NCBI GenBank assembly: GCA_030704615.1
Contig: CM060732.1
Location: 31,911,053-31,975,052, forward strand
Origin: Takakia lepidozioides
Taxonomy: Eukaryota > Streptophyta > Takakiopsida > Takakiales > Takakiaceae
Length of the DNA stretch: 64,000 nt
Direction: 5' to 3'
Shown: positions 9,806 to 21,171 of the stretch, piece after piece
Layout of the letters: every line of letters begins with the position of its first letter
Position numbering within the stretch: position 1 is the first letter of the stretch
Position numbers and translations under genes: made by a program
Notes under the pieces: model-generated
What the model saw: the letters and a program-made list of their open reading frames with translations, nothing else
The model's database searches: none
What the model was told of the DNA's origin: nothing

Positions 9806-10740
9806 AAATAAAAACAAATAGTGGATGATAGTGGATGGAAGTGAACCCTGAAGATAAATTGTGGATGTCCGAGAGGAGCACGTGTGGGAATTTACAGCGC
9901 CAAAAAATCATAAAGGCTATGCTCCCTAGAATTTTTCAAAGTGCCAAGGGGTCATAAAATCCATTGTGAGAGCACCATTGACCTGCCTACGTGGCAGCCA
10001 AATGGGCAATCTTCAAAATAACATCTAGGGCTGAAAATTTATCATAATCCCAAAAAATTTGGACAGGGAACTATGAAATGTTATTGCGCACTTACTTACC
10101 AGAGGAATTGGAAAACAAATATCATCTCATGGGTATAATCGTGAAAGAAGCCAAAACAAGACAATTTACCCCCCAGATTTCACATAAAGAGCAGCCTATC
10201 TGAATTTTTGGAATTTTGGTCTAATTTTTGTGGGAGGCAGTGGTTTAGGTGCCATATTCTAACGACGACCGAAGGTCGGAAGCTAGTTTAACGTAGAGCA
10301 GGAATAGGGCGCCAAAGTGCCACGTTTTCGTCGCCACGTTTCGTCGTCAAATTCTATCGAGTCTGCCCGGATTGCCCCCCGAAATACGCCAATAGAAATT
10401 GCCGCGCCAACGTTTTCGGAACTGCCCGAAATGCCCGAACTTGTCACTCACGCGCGCGCGCTCTGCCGCTTCTTTCTCGCTCGCTGTCGTTTGCGTGTCT
10501 CTGTGCGCGTCTGCCTTTGTGCACTAGGTGTGGTTGCTGGAATCATGGCTGGTGTGGAGGGATAGCACCAACAATGCGGAGAAATTCACAACGAGGAGGA
10601 GAAGAAGCCTTTGGAGGGGGGGGAGGTCACATTAATATGAAAGTGAAGGGTCAGGTAATGGAAGCCCGTGGCATTTTTGTAGGGTTTGTTTCCCTGTTGG
10701 GCTTGAAGTCGTTAGGATCGTAGAGAATGGCACTTCTGGG
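9806..10740. other. No gene recognised; GC-rich stretch before the PPR array
   Basis: The first 450 bp contain no coding signal. Around 10310-10560 the sequence becomes GC-rich with a CG-repeat run, resembling a former promoter or 5' UTR, possibly of the ancestral PPR gene whose decayed coding part starts near 10741. The 82-codon ORF at 10317 shows no domain. Confidence 0.35.
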
Positions 10741-11400
10741 CATCTGAAGATGCTTTGTGCGGCAGGCAGTCTGACAGAGCCTCTACAGACTTTAAACCAA
10801 GGAGGCATTTCAGCAGATTCAGAGACAGACTTAAGTGCATCAAGATGGAAGGTCTGGAAGCTGGAAAGCAGATGCACACTCACATTATCCAAAGTGGATT
10901 CGCTCCAAAAGTTTTTCTACTCGACACCCTTGTCAACATGTATCTTAAGTACGGGAGCATCATGGATGCTCACCAACGATCTTTGATCACGTGGAATATA
11001 ATGTTGGCAGGATTCACCAAGCATGGGTGTGGTAGGAATGCTTTGGAGACCTATGAGCAAATGCTGCTCGAAGGGGTGGGTTGGACGATATGTGGTTTCA
11101 TGGAACGCCATGGTTGCAGAATATGCTCAGCATGGGTGTGTTAGGGAGCTGGCTTTCAAGATCTACGAGCTAATGCATCGGTAGGGGGTGATGCCCAACA
11201 GGGTCACTTTCACTTCTGTGCTCAATGCATGTGCCAGTCTAGGAGACCTAGAGAAGGGCAAAGAGATCATGCTGATAGCATCAGAGGTGCAGCAGATAGC
11301 ATTCTGGAGATTTGCCCTCACTGACATGTTTGTCAAATGCGGGGGCATGGAGAATGCGCGTCAAGTGTGGCGGAACAAGATGTTGTATTATGCTCCATGA
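10741..11400 (+). pseudogene. Decayed N-terminal PPR segment
   Basis: The translated pieces parallel residues about 64-360 of the intact PPR-DYW protein: a GKQ(M)HTHIIQSGF block at about 10861, an NMYLKYG block at about 10935, ending in VTFTSVLNACASLGDLEKG near 11205. Several frameshifts and missing segments break the frame, for example between the L repeat and the following S repeat, so no intact product is possible. It is in the same orientation as the array that follows and probably marks the 5' end of the original gene. Confidence 0.85.
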
Positions 11401-13680
11401 TTACAGGCTACATTGGAGGTGGGTTCTCAAGGTCTGTGCCAGTGTGGCAGCCCTTGAGAAGGGCAAAGAGATCCATGCTGACATTATCAAGCCAGAATTG
11501 TGTCAGGTACCAAATGTCATTCGACAGTATGGCTGAACGAGATGTGGTGTCCTGGAGTGCGATGATTGCAGGATATGCACAGCAAGGCTTTGGAGACCTA
11601 TGAGCAAATGATGTGCGAAGGGGGTGAAGCCACATGACGTTTGTTTGCATTTGCAATGTGTGTGCAAGCCTGGCAGCCCTGGAAAAGTGCAAAGAGGTGC
11701 ACGGTGACATCGTCAAATCCATTACCTTCAAATTATGTCTTAAGCTATCCATCGGAAGTCCCAGAAAGTAGTTGAAAAGCGTTACTTCTGCTCATGTTAG
11801 GGCAATTCAATTTTAAGCTTAGTATCGTAACCTCTCTCTTTGCCAAGCTACTTGTTTTGAAGTGTTCTTTGGGTACATTTGCAGGTTCTTTCCTGTCCAA
11901 AAATCGAGCACTGTGGAAAGCAGAAAACAAGATCACAAAGGGTTGTGCAAGCCTGGCAGCGCTGGAAAAGGGCAAAGAGGTGCATGGAGACATCATCAAA
12001 GCTGGAATTGTACCAAACGTCATTCTGCACACTGCCCTGGCAACTCTGGAAGAGGGCAAAGAGGTCCATGGCGACATCGTCAGAGCTGGAAATGTAGCAA
12101 ATGTCATTCTGAACACTGCCCTAGTGGACATGTATGCAAAATGTGGGTGCATCTAGGATGCAAAGGGAGTGTTCGACACTATGGCTGAACGAGATGTGGT
12201 GTCGTGGAGTGCGATGCTTGCAGGGTATGCACAGCAGGGACGTGGGATGGAGGCTTTGGAGACCTATGAGCAAATGATGGGAAGCACATCATATTTGTGT
12301 GCATTTGCAATGCTTGTGCAAGCCTGGCAGCCCTGGAGAAGGGCAAAGAGGTGCATGGGATATCATCAAAGCTGGAATTGTACCAAACGTCATTCTGAAC
12401 ATTGCCCTGGCAGCTCTGGAAAAGGGGAAAGAGGTCCATGGCGGTATCTTCAGAGCTGGAATTGTACCAGATTTCATTCTGAACAATACCCTGGTGGACA
12501 TGTTTGCAAAATGTGGGTGCATCTAGGACGCAATGGGAGTGTTCAACACTATGGCTGAACAAGATGTGGCGTCGTGCAAGCCTGGCAGCCCTAGAGAAGG
12601 GCAAAGAGGTGCATGGGGATATCGTCAAAGCTGGAATTGTACCAAATGTCATTCTAAACACTGCCCTGGCAGCTCTGGAAAAGGGGAAAGAGGTCCATGG
12701 CGACATCTTCAGAGCTGGAATTGTACCAGCTGTCATTCTGAACAATACCCTGGTGGACATGTTTGCAAAATGTGGGTGCATCTAGGATGCAAAGGGAGTG
12801 TTCGACACTATGGCTGAACGAGGTGTGGTGTTGTGGAGTGCGGTGCTTGCAGGGTATGCACAGCAGGGACGTGGGATGGAGGCTTTGGAGACCTATGAGC
12901 AAATGATGTGCGATGGGGTGAAGCCCGACCACATCACGTTTGTGTGCGTTTGCAGTGCGTGTGCAAGCCTGGCAGCCCTGGAAAAGGGCGAAGAGGTGCA
13001 TGGCGACATCGTCAGAGCTGGAATTGTACCAGATGTGATCCTGAACACTGCCCTGGTGGACATGTATGCCAAATGTGGGTGCATGGAGGATGCAAAGGGA
13101 GTGTTCGACAATATGGCTGAATGAGATGTGGTGTCGTGGAATGCAATGATCGCAGGATATGCAATGATCGGCGCAGGATATGCACAGCATGGTTGTCATA
13201 GGGAGGTCCTGCAACTATTTGAAGGAATGCAAAAGAACAGTTTGAAGCAGTATGTGTTCTCTCTGCATGCAGCCACACTGGCCTTCTGAATGAAGGAAGA
13301 CGCTACTTCGATTCCCTGATTCAAGATCATGGTGTCACTCCGACAGTATAGCACTTTGGCTGCATGGTGGACCTTCTTAGACGTGCGGGACAACTGGATG
13401 AGGCAGTAGACCTGAACGTGCGGCAACATCTATCCTCAAGTGGAATGAACAGGATGTCACGACTTATGTTGCTATCAAACATATATGCTGTAGCTGGCAG
13501 GTAGGTTGATACTGTAAAGGTGAGAAGAATGATGAAGGTCAGAGGGGTTGAAAAGGAGCCAGGTCGCTGCTGCATTGAGGTTTGCAACAGGGTGCACACC
13601 TTCGTTGTAGATGACAAGTTGCATCTCAGAATTAAGGAAATCCATGCTGAGCTGAGAAGATTGTCTGGGAAGATGAAGGT
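11400..13680 (+). pseudogene. Expanded, inactivated PPR triplet array ending in an E-domain remnant
   Basis: The block holds repeated PLS units with near-identical text (GKEVHGDI, AGIVP, VDMYAKCG). Copies with the VDMYAKCG motif sit at about 12120, 12491, 12751 and 13054. The first three share a TAG stop directly after the GCI codons, and all three carry an aberrant L-to-L junction in which a repeat was skipped. This means they multiplied after the gene was broken. One complete P-L-S triplet stays open for 108 codons (12798-13124). From 13195 to 13680 the array runs into L2/S2 and E-motif sequence with several stops, then stops abruptly at the junction with OSB sequence. About 200 bp of unrelated sequence (11735-11935) interrupts it. 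Confidence 0.9.
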
Positions 13681-14065
13681 GATTTGCCAGGAGCCGTTTT
13701 CCAGATTACCTATGATTACCTACAAGAAACCTGCATGGGTAGATGGTCAAGTGGAAGCCGCAGCAGCAGTGGCACAATTGATAAAATCAAGCGTTGCTAA
13801 TGAAGGCACCTTCTTCAACACATTTCACCCTGTTTTTCCCTCTTATCAGAATCGGCCCTAAATATCCATATTGAATTCTGCAAGTTAGCTGGTTGAGTGA
13901 ATCTTTGATAGTTTGGAGTGACTTTGACATGATACTCTCAACTGACAACAGGAAAGTATCCTAAAAGAGGTAACAGAGATGAGGAGAAGCTGTGGAATGA
14001 ATACTTTTCTGACCCCAGTCAATGGTGGGACAACCGAGGCAAAAAGGTGAATGCCTGTCAGATTA
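13681..14065 (+). pseudogene. OSB: OSB (organellar ssDNA-binding) gene fragment inside the PPR array
   Basis: Two parts of the OSB-specific PDF motif are visible. At about 13950-14046 an exon-like piece reads KYPKRGNRDEEKLWNEYF then SDPSQWWDNRGKK, followed by a GTGAATG donor. At about 13720-13800 lies KKPAWVDGQVEAAAA, the segment that normally follows the PDFK half. The order is reversed relative to a functional gene (second half first), so this is a rearranged or tandemly truncated copy. OSB proteins bind single-stranded DNA in plastids or mitochondria and limit illegitimate recombination. The same pieces occur on the opposite strand at 51.5-54.9 kb. Confidence 0.8.
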
Positions 14066-14074
14066 CCTGTCATT

Positions 14075-16290
14075 CTGAACACTATGGCTGAACGAGATGT
14101 GGTGTCGTGGATTGTGATGTTTGCAGGGTATGCACAGCAGGGGTGCGGGATGGAGGCTTTGGAGACCTATGAGCAAATGATGGGGGAAGGGGTGAAACCG
14201 CCCACATAACGTTTGTGTGCGTTTGCAGTGCGTCTGGCAGCCCTGGCAAAGAGATCCATGGTGACATCATCAATTGTACCAGATGTCATCCTGAACACTG
14301 CTCTGGTGGACATGTATGCCAAATGTGGGAGCATTGAGGATGCCAAGGGAGTGTTCAACCTATGGCTGAACGAGATGTGGTGTCGTGGAACGCGGGTGTG
14401 CACAGCAGGGGCGCGGGATGGGACTTTGGAGACCTATCAGCAAATGATGGGGGAAGGGGTGAAGCTCGACCACATCATGTTTGTGTGCATTTGCAGTGCG
14501 TGTGCAAGCCTGGCAGCCTGGAAAAGTGCAAAGAGGTCCATGGTTGCATCGTCAAATCTGGAATTGTACCCGGTGTCATGCTGAACACTGCCCTGGTGGA
14601 CATGTATGTCAAATGTGGGTGCATCAAGGATGCCAAGGGAGTGTTCGACAGTATGGCTGAACGAGATGTGGTGTTGTGGAGTGCGATGATTGCATGATAT
14701 GCACAGCAAGGGTGCGGGATGGAGGCTTTGCCGACCTATAAGCAAATGATGTGCGAAGGGGTGAAGCCCAACCACATCACATTTGTTTGTGTTTGCAAGC
14801 CTGGCAGCTCTGGAAAAGGGGAAAGAGGTCCATGGCGACATCGTCAAAGCTGGAATTGTACCAGATGTCATCCTGAACACTGCCCTGGTGGACATGTATG
14901 CCAAATGTGGGTGCATTAAGGATGCGAAGGGAGTTTTCAAGACTACGGCTGAACGAGATGTGGTGTCATGGAACTCATGCTTGCAGGGTATGCACAGCAG
15001 GGGCGCGGGATGGAGGCCTTGGAATGATGTGCAAAGGGGTGAAGCTCGACCACATCACGTTTGTGTGCGTTTGCACTGCGTGTGCAAGCCTGGCAGCCCT
15101 GGAAAAGGGCAAAGAGGTGCATGGTTGCATCGCCAAAGCTGGAATTGTACCAGATGTGATTCTGAACAATACCATCGTAGACATGTATGCCAAATGTGGG
15201 AGCATTGAGGATGTGGAGGGAGTGTTCAACAATATGGCTGAATGAGATTTGGTGTCATGGAACACCATGCTTGCAGGATATGCACAGCAGAGCGCGGGAT
15301 GGAGGCCTGGGGGAAGGGGTGAAGCCCGACCATATCATGTTTGTGTGTGTTTGCAAGCCTGGCAGAGCATGGTGTTCCATGGAGGCATGGATGCATGGCG
15401 TTCCAGCAAAGAGGTGCGCCATGGTGACATCATCAAAGCTGGAACTGTACCAACTGTCATTCTGGACGCTGCCCTGGTGGACATGTATGTGAAATGTGGG
15501 TGCAGTGAGGATGCAAAGTGAGTATTTGACAATATGGCTGAATGAAATGTGGTGTCATGGAATGCGATGATCGCAGGATATGCCCAGCATGGTTGTCATA
15601 GGGAGGTCCTGCAACTATTTGAAGGAATGCAAAAGAAATGCTTGAAGCCGGACAGTATCACCTTTATATGTGTTCTCTCTGCATGCAGCCACACTGGCCT
15701 ACTGAAATCCAGATGTTGTGGTGTGGAAGGCCTTGCTTGGTGCCTGCAGAATCCATGGCAATGTGGAGATGGCTGAACGGCAACATCTATCCTCTAGTGG
15801 GATGAACAGGATGGCGCGACTTATGTGTTGCTATCAAACATCTATGCCGCAGCTGGCAGGTGGGATGATACTGCAAAGGTGTGCACCCTGTTGCCAACCT
15901 CAATGCAGCAGCGACCTGGCTCCTGGCTCATTCCTAACCCCTCTGACCTTGATCATTTGTAGATGACAAGTTGCATCCCAGAATTAAGGAAATCCATGCT
16001 GAGCTGAGAAGATTGTCTGGGCAGATGAAGGAGGCGGGGTATGTGCCTGACACGCGCTTTGTATTGTGAAATGGGGGAGGAGGAAAAGGAGTTTTCTCTT
16101 TGCCACCAGTGAGAAGCTGGCCAATGGTTTTGGGCTGATCAGCACGACCCCTAGGACGCCTCTCCGTCACATCAAGAATCTTCGAGTGTGTGGTGACTGC
16201 CACACCTCCACCAAATTCATCTCAAAGATTGTTGGCCGAGCAATTTTTTGTATGGGATGCCAACCGCTTTCACCACTTTGAAGATGGGAT
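14075..16290 (+). pseudogene. Second PPR triplet array with broken E and DYW domains
   Basis: VDMYAKCG-type motifs recur at about 14305, 14595, 14885, 15175 and 15475, a spacing of 290-300 bp that fits one PLS triplet. Small indels and stops break nearly every copy. After 15600 the array runs into L2/S2 and E-motif remnants, then a short inverted segment (15879-15956), then DYW sequence with FVVDDKLHP-like text, [18 protein letters not shown] and [11 protein letters not shown]. The histidine of the HxE site is disrupted by local frame changes and the final DYW residues are absent. At about 16290 the DYW domain is joined directly to another PPR repeat. A functional product is not possible. Confidence 0.9.
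15879..15956 (-). other. 78-bp micro-inversion within the PPR pseudogene
   Basis: On the plus strand this piece does not fit the E/DYW reading, but its reverse complement matches the paralogous stretch at about 13528-13605 (GTCAGAGGGGTT through GGTCGCTGCTGCATTGAGG). Normal orientation resumes on both sides (GCAAAG upstream, TTGTAGATGACAAG downstream). It is therefore a local inversion with clean flanks. Confidence 0.85.
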
Positions 16291-16578
16291 TTGTTCTGGA
16301 GTGCGATGATTACAGGATATGCTCAGCATGGGTTTGGTAAGGAAACTTTTGAGATCTATGAGCAAATGCTACAGGCAGGGTTGACCCCTGATTTGGTCAC
16401 CTTCATTTGCATTCTCAATGCATGTGCCCTGGAAAAGGGCAAAAGGGTTCATGGTGACATTATCAAAACTGGAACTGGGTCATATATTAATTTGGAGAAT
16501 ACCTTAGTGAACATGTATGCTAAATGCGGGAGCCTGAAGGATGCGTGCCAAGTGCTGAGGAGACTAAGAGAGGCCTAA
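16290..16578 (+). pseudogene. Isolated PPR P-L-S unit fused after a truncated DYW
   Basis: An open stretch of 95 codons encodes WSAMITGYAQHGFG, then ALEKGKRVHGDII, then VNMYAKCGSLKDA. It is a P-L-S triplet, more like the intact gene's repeats (EIYEQM, MYAKCGSL) than the array's, and follows directly on DYW sequence that normally ends a protein. There is no upstream start and no E or DYW domain after it. It marks an unequal-exchange breakpoint. Confidence 0.85.
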
Positions 16579-17010
16579 GGAGGGCTTGGGTTTCTCGATT
16601 TTTCTGGATGTTTTTTTTTCTTTCCTTATTTCGGGAGGGCGATCAGTGCAACTACATGGGGTGGTTATTTGATGTGATGTCTGATGCTTGGGGAGGGAAG
16701 GGGGGGGGGGGGACGGACGGAGGGGGGGGGGGGTTGTGTCTGCATACCGGGCAGAAAAGGGGGTTTAAATCCCCCTCACTTCTTGGGCATAGATAGGGGT
16801 ATGCCTATGTTATACTTTTGCATTGTTCCTCATGTTTTCTGCATAGTATATATTTCCAATTATCAAAAGAATCACTGCATGCGTGGGGATGACCTGCCTC
16901 TTTTTGTGCCAATTGAACGCAGTTCTCAGAATTTGTCGCTAGTAGTGCGGAGCAACCCGAAGCCCTAGTACAAATATCATCTCATTGGTGAGAGGCGAAA
17001 ATGACCTTAA
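16579..17010. other. No gene; homopolymer-rich stretch
   Basis: The interval has two long G runs (16697-16708 and 16722-16734) and a pyrimidine run near 16608. ORFs here are low-complexity Gly-rich translations of the G runs. Nothing coding is supported. Confidence 0.5.
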
Positions 17011-17017
17011 ACAACCA

Positions 17018-17250
17018 ACATGTAGCCCTGTGGTAAGGGCATATACCCTCTGGTTGTGGGTTCAAACCACCCTATTGGTTGTCACAACGGTGTTCACTTT
17101 CTTACCAGAAAGCAGTAGCCTTCAAGTGACACCATAAGTTACTCTTGCTGCGGCAACGTGTCCACCTTTTTTTTTCTCCTATCACCACAATTAAGGGGTT
17201 TGATTTGTGAGTGGTCGCACCTGGGTATTTCACTTAATTTTTAAAAAAAA
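17018..17250 (+). mobile_element. tRNA-derived SINE (plus)
   Basis: The head contains TAGCCCTGTGGTAAGGG (A-box-like) and GTGGGTTCAAACCACC (B box, GGTTCAAACC). The 3' end has AAGGGGTTTGATTTGTGAG and GTCGCACCTGGGTATTTCAC, the family 3' block. It is about 230 bp long and ends in T- and A-rich sequence. It is a full-length member of the family seen elsewhere in the window. Confidence 0.75.
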
Positions 17251-17534
17251 ATCTTTAAACATAAGAATAGTAATATACCTCAAGGCTCATAGATCACTAT
17301 AGCATGGATGTGTGGGATCTGGCCTAATAATAATATATGACGCCTCCTTTGGGAGGTGTAAATTATGGTTCCACAGGGCACAACTCATAACTGCTTTTGA
17401 GGTGGTATGTGGTCATTGCCACTAGGCTACATCTTGGTGGGGGCTGGCTGCGCTGCCTATTGTTGCTCCTCCCCTCCACACATATGACAAAACCTACCAA
17501 ATCTAAGGTGGACCCCGCATGCCCCATCTAAAAT

Positions 17535-17735
17535 TAAGACCCGGCCGTTACATTGGTCCTCGGGTAGCGGGTATAACGGGTTCTCGACCCAGCAGGAGGG
17601 TCCAGGTCGGGTTCGTTTCTAAAATGAACCCGGGTCAGGGTCCGGGTTTTCGGTGATAGCACGCGTCCGGGTAACCCGGATCCTAACCCGCCGGGTACCC
17701 CCGGTCAAAACCCGGACCTGCACAACATTGGTTTT
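17535..17735. mobile_element. CGGGT-rich fragment of an hAT-like repeat
   Basis: The segment is packed with CCGGGT/ACCCGG palindromes and ends with GCACAACATTG, close to the right terminus CACAACACTG of the element at 33.2-34.4 kb. No matching 8-bp target duplication was found, so it is probably truncated or diverged. Confidence 0.4.
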
Positions 17736-17814
17736 GATGGAGACTCGATTGACACACTCATTGCAACGAGTACCGAGTTGCAAGGTACATCCTTTTTTTT
17801 TTTTTTAATAAAAA

Positions 17815-18012
17815 AAATTAAAAGGGAAACACCTAGGAGCGACAGCTCACAAATCAGGCCCCTTAGTAGTGAGAGGAGAAAATAACCTCTTTCATTTATG
17901 CGCCATGGAGGCGAATGAGTGGGACACCACCCACACCCGTTAGTAGCAAGATTTGACCCTAGAATCATCTGAGTGGCACTCAGTGCACTTAACCGTCTGA
18001 GCTACTAACTGT
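17815..18012 (-). mobile_element. tRNA-derived SINE (minus)
   Basis: Read on the minus strand, the head TAGTAGCTCAGACGGTTAAG matches a tRNA A box, the B box is mutated (GGGTCAAATCTTG), and the 3' end has AAGGGGCCTGATTTGTGAGC and TGTCGCTCCTAGGTGTTTCC. The A/T-rich tail lies at its low-coordinate end. Confidence 0.75.
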
Positions 18013-18870
18013 TGGTACATCTTTATAACCAATTTGATCAATAATTTAGAGTGATGAAGACGGGGTTGCGATGTAGCTCCGCGTTTCGCGGTGAGAGAGA
18101 GAGTGAAGGTGAGAGAAGCCCAACGGATCCTTACCCACCATCGTCTCTTCGGTGCGAAGTCTGCATCCTTGTTCCCTCAAGCTCTCAATACCCTGCCCCC
18201 GAGACGCCTACCTTTCTCAGATAAGAAAAAATATCAAAACTCCACAAAACGAATGCTCTTTGTCTCAGCCCGGTTCGGAACCCAAACCCAAGCGGCGTCT
18301 TTTCATTCAAGCCCTTTCCAAGCTTGTCACAACCTGCTTCTAATCATCGTGCACCTCATGAAGTACTACTTACATTCGTGCCATATCTTGTAAAGACTTT
18401 GTTGTACTATGATGAAACGAAGTTGGATTGACAGCTTGATGAACTTCCTCCCTTCATCCCACCCTAACCACCTCTGATGCTTTCATCAAGACTTGCATAT
18501 TATCACCTTCATAACTCCAGCCGCCAAGCAGCTGTACACTCAGGATTCCCTCTCCCCCACAAGCCCAAGCCTCCCCTCATTCATCTCCCACTAATAGGCA
18601 GCCGACAACCTCTACAAGCTCCAGCAGCTCCTCCCCCATTCACGCGCTCTTGATACCCCTCTTCAGCGCCGTTCCTTCTCTATCATCGACTCCTCTGTCT
18701 AGATATTTATTGCAATTTGTTATTAGGTTTAGCTTGAAAGCTTGTGACCTTGGACTGGTAGATCATACCAGAATCTCTATATCTAGACAATGTACATATT
18801 TGGATGTTTAATTATAATTTGGCGTTGACATGTTGTCTGACTTTTTTTCACTCCCTGTCATTCAATGCCC
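18013..18870. other. No gene recognised
   Basis: The longest ORF (100 codons at 18091) has no domain features. Pyrimidine-rich stretches near 18540-18700 have no assignable meaning. The left edge of the LINE lies somewhere near 18850-18880. Confidence 0.4.
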
Positions 18871-18879
18871 CACAGACTT

Positions 18880-20896
18880 TCATCTCTCCCCGCTAGCTTC
18901 AATCACCCTCATCTCTCTTGTATCCCCGAAGCCTACTTCCTGGTGGCAGATGAACTGAACTAGGGAGGTGCAAGGAGGATGGCGGTACCCACCCTTGAGC
19001 CGGCATGGGAAGGTTTCCAGCGGGCAGCAGATGCTGGTCAGAGAGGTTAGAGATTTTTTGCTGGCACAGCTTGTGTTCTTGGATGAACACGATGGCCTCC
19101 GTTCGTTGGAGTGGTGCCAACTAGGTGCATAGTTTGATTTTTTTTGTGTTTGCCTGGTCGGAGCCAATCCCCCTAATGTTCCACGAGTGAATACTAACCT
19201 GCATCTTGAGGTATAGACAAGCTGAGAGGGAATTTCTCAATTGATGGCCTGGTGTGAGAGTATTGGAACTTAGTTCATTTGTCGGAGGGAAGAGGGGATG
19301 AGATCTGTAGTTGACAGGGGCTATGGGTGTGGGGTTATTAAGCTGTATGAACAGGACTTGGGTGAAAGGGTTGAGCGGTTGGTGGTAGTTGTGGGGAAGG
19401 GGCAAGAAAGCAGCAGAGGATACTAATTCTGTATAGATTTTTGTGGGAGCCTCAATGAGCTGGAGGAAGAACTCGGAGAGGAGGATAAGGCCAAGGGAAA
19501 TTGGCGTTTCTGGAGAGAGGGAACCTACAGTCATTTTCAAATCTAAGTCGACAAGATTGTCAGGGACCGCTATAGATGGTAAGACTTTGCTTGTTGAGCT
19601 AGCATCAGATTTAAGACAAAGAATTTTACACCTATTCTGCCAGGTAGAGGAGGGAGAGAACACCAAGAAGGGAATGGGGTGAAGGTAGAGGCTTACATGA
19701 AGAGGGGTGACTGAGTGGGAAGGGGCGTGGGCGAGGGCAGTGGTAGCACATGCTGGACGAGGCTGCTTCTCAGCCGACGGGTGTTGTGATTCCGAGAGAG
19801 TGTTGTCGTGGACATGTGCGCGAGCGGGGCGCTGTTGCGCTTCCGGAGAAGAGGGAGGGTCGGGGCCGATGGGGTTGTAAGAAGGTTGGTGCTGATCCGT
19901 GAGCCTTCGTAGCTCGATGGCCTCGTTCTGTTCATGAACCTCGGCTTCCAGCGTTGCATGGAGGAGAGTGAATGAAGAATGGATGGTGTCTCTTGCCCAA
20001 ATGGTTGCCAAATTGGTGGTGGGGGGCTGGTCGTAGGGGGGAAGATGAATCCAGAGGCCCTTGCCTTGGGGGTGATTTCCGAGCAGCGCTTTTTCCTCGA
20101 TCAGTGCTAGAATCTGGGTTGATGGAGTAAGATCCGAAACCAGGCCTGGATACTATTCAACGTAGGCTCCCCAGGTGATGACTGTGTGGGCCTGCAGTGA
20201 ATAGTTAGGTGAGTACTTCAGAAGAATAGACTAGATTTTCTCCCTAAGAGTGGGGATGGGGTCCCCATCGATAGGGCAGGTAGCCATGAAATACCGCACG
20301 TCCGCAGTGGTGATCCAGTGTGACTCCAGAGCGATCCCTTGTGGGGCAGTGGCAAGAAGAGCTGGTTATGGCGTCCTTCGAAAAATGAGAGGAGTGATGC
20401 ATGTTGCCTTTGGGGCAGACCCATGTAACAATTGCGAGCAACCCCTCAGGGCCAAACTTGGAAATGACCGGAGCCTTGCACAGTTCCTAGCAATAACAAG
20501 GTTGATTGCAATTGTAGTTTTTCCTTCCTTTGATGTAGTCACTGTTGATATCTGCCTTGTGTGGAAGTGTGTCGGGGGTTTGTTAGAGCCAGCCCTTGGG
20601 ATAGAATTGTGGGCTTGATCGGATCTGGGGCAGGGTGGAGGGGCAACTCCAACCATTTGTGGAGCTGGTGTCAATACTGTAGCTGCCGCTTCTGCCATCA
20701 TGGGATCCATGTGGTCTTTAAGCCTCTTTCCGGGAGGAGAGATAGAAGATTGAGGTAGAAAGGAGTCCCAATTTCCTTGGTTGGGAAAGAGAAAGTCATT
20801 GTGTCGCCCTACTACTTTCCGGACTGCAGCTGCTGGGGCTGCAGCATCAGGGAGCCAGGTCGAGTCCAGTTCTGCTCTCTCAAACTTCCCAGCCAA
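18880..20896 (-). pseudogene. LINE ORF1 and endonuclease start, inverted
   Basis: Minus-strand frames of 176 codons (20366-20896) and 296 codons (19121-20011), with stops between them, form an ORF1-like Pro/Ser-rich protein with no clear domain. It is followed by the typical start of a LINE endonuclease: SIHSWNIRGIGSDQANTKK, then after a frameshift EAIVFIQEHKLCQQK. The Asn of the WNIRG motif and the Glu of IQEHKL correspond to early catalytic residues of the APE-type fold. The sequence stops before the middle of the endonuclease, which lies on the plus strand from about 20790. Confidence 0.7.
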
Positions 20897-21169
20897 CGTG
20901 ACCCTCTTGGCTTTGTTAACATATACGCTCCAAACTCCTACTTAGAACGTGCTGACCTCTGGGCCCTCATCAACCAAACAATGTCCTCGCAACCAACTGC
21001 CCACTCTTGGATTTTGGCTGGAGATTTCAATATGGTGGACAACAACCAAGATAGACGAGGTTTGGCATCTCATCATCTTAACCCTGATGAGGAGGCCCCT
21101 TGGCTCTCTCTCCTCCAAACTCAAAGCCTTTCGGAGATTGACTCAAATCCTAGCCCTTTCTTCACTTAA
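20777..21169 (+). pseudogene. LINE endonuclease middle part
   Basis: A 130-codon ORF carries FVNIYAPNSYLERADLW and WILAGDFNMVDNNQDRRGL, typical of the APE-like endonuclease (the GDFN motif contains catalytic Asp and Asn), and then WLSLLQTQSLSEIDSNP, which in this family precedes the FTW motif. It ends in a stop at the point where a normal element continues into the reverse transcriptase. Confidence 0.8.
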
Positions 21170-21171
21170 GG

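Noticed and set aside
12179-12781. 200-codon minus-strand ORF within the PPR array
   Set aside because: It is the antisense of repeated PPR units; its internal repeats mirror the plus-strand repeats.
19443-19682. 79-codon plus-strand ORF inside the inverted LINE part
   Set aside because: It is antisense to the longer minus-strand LINE frame and has no domain.
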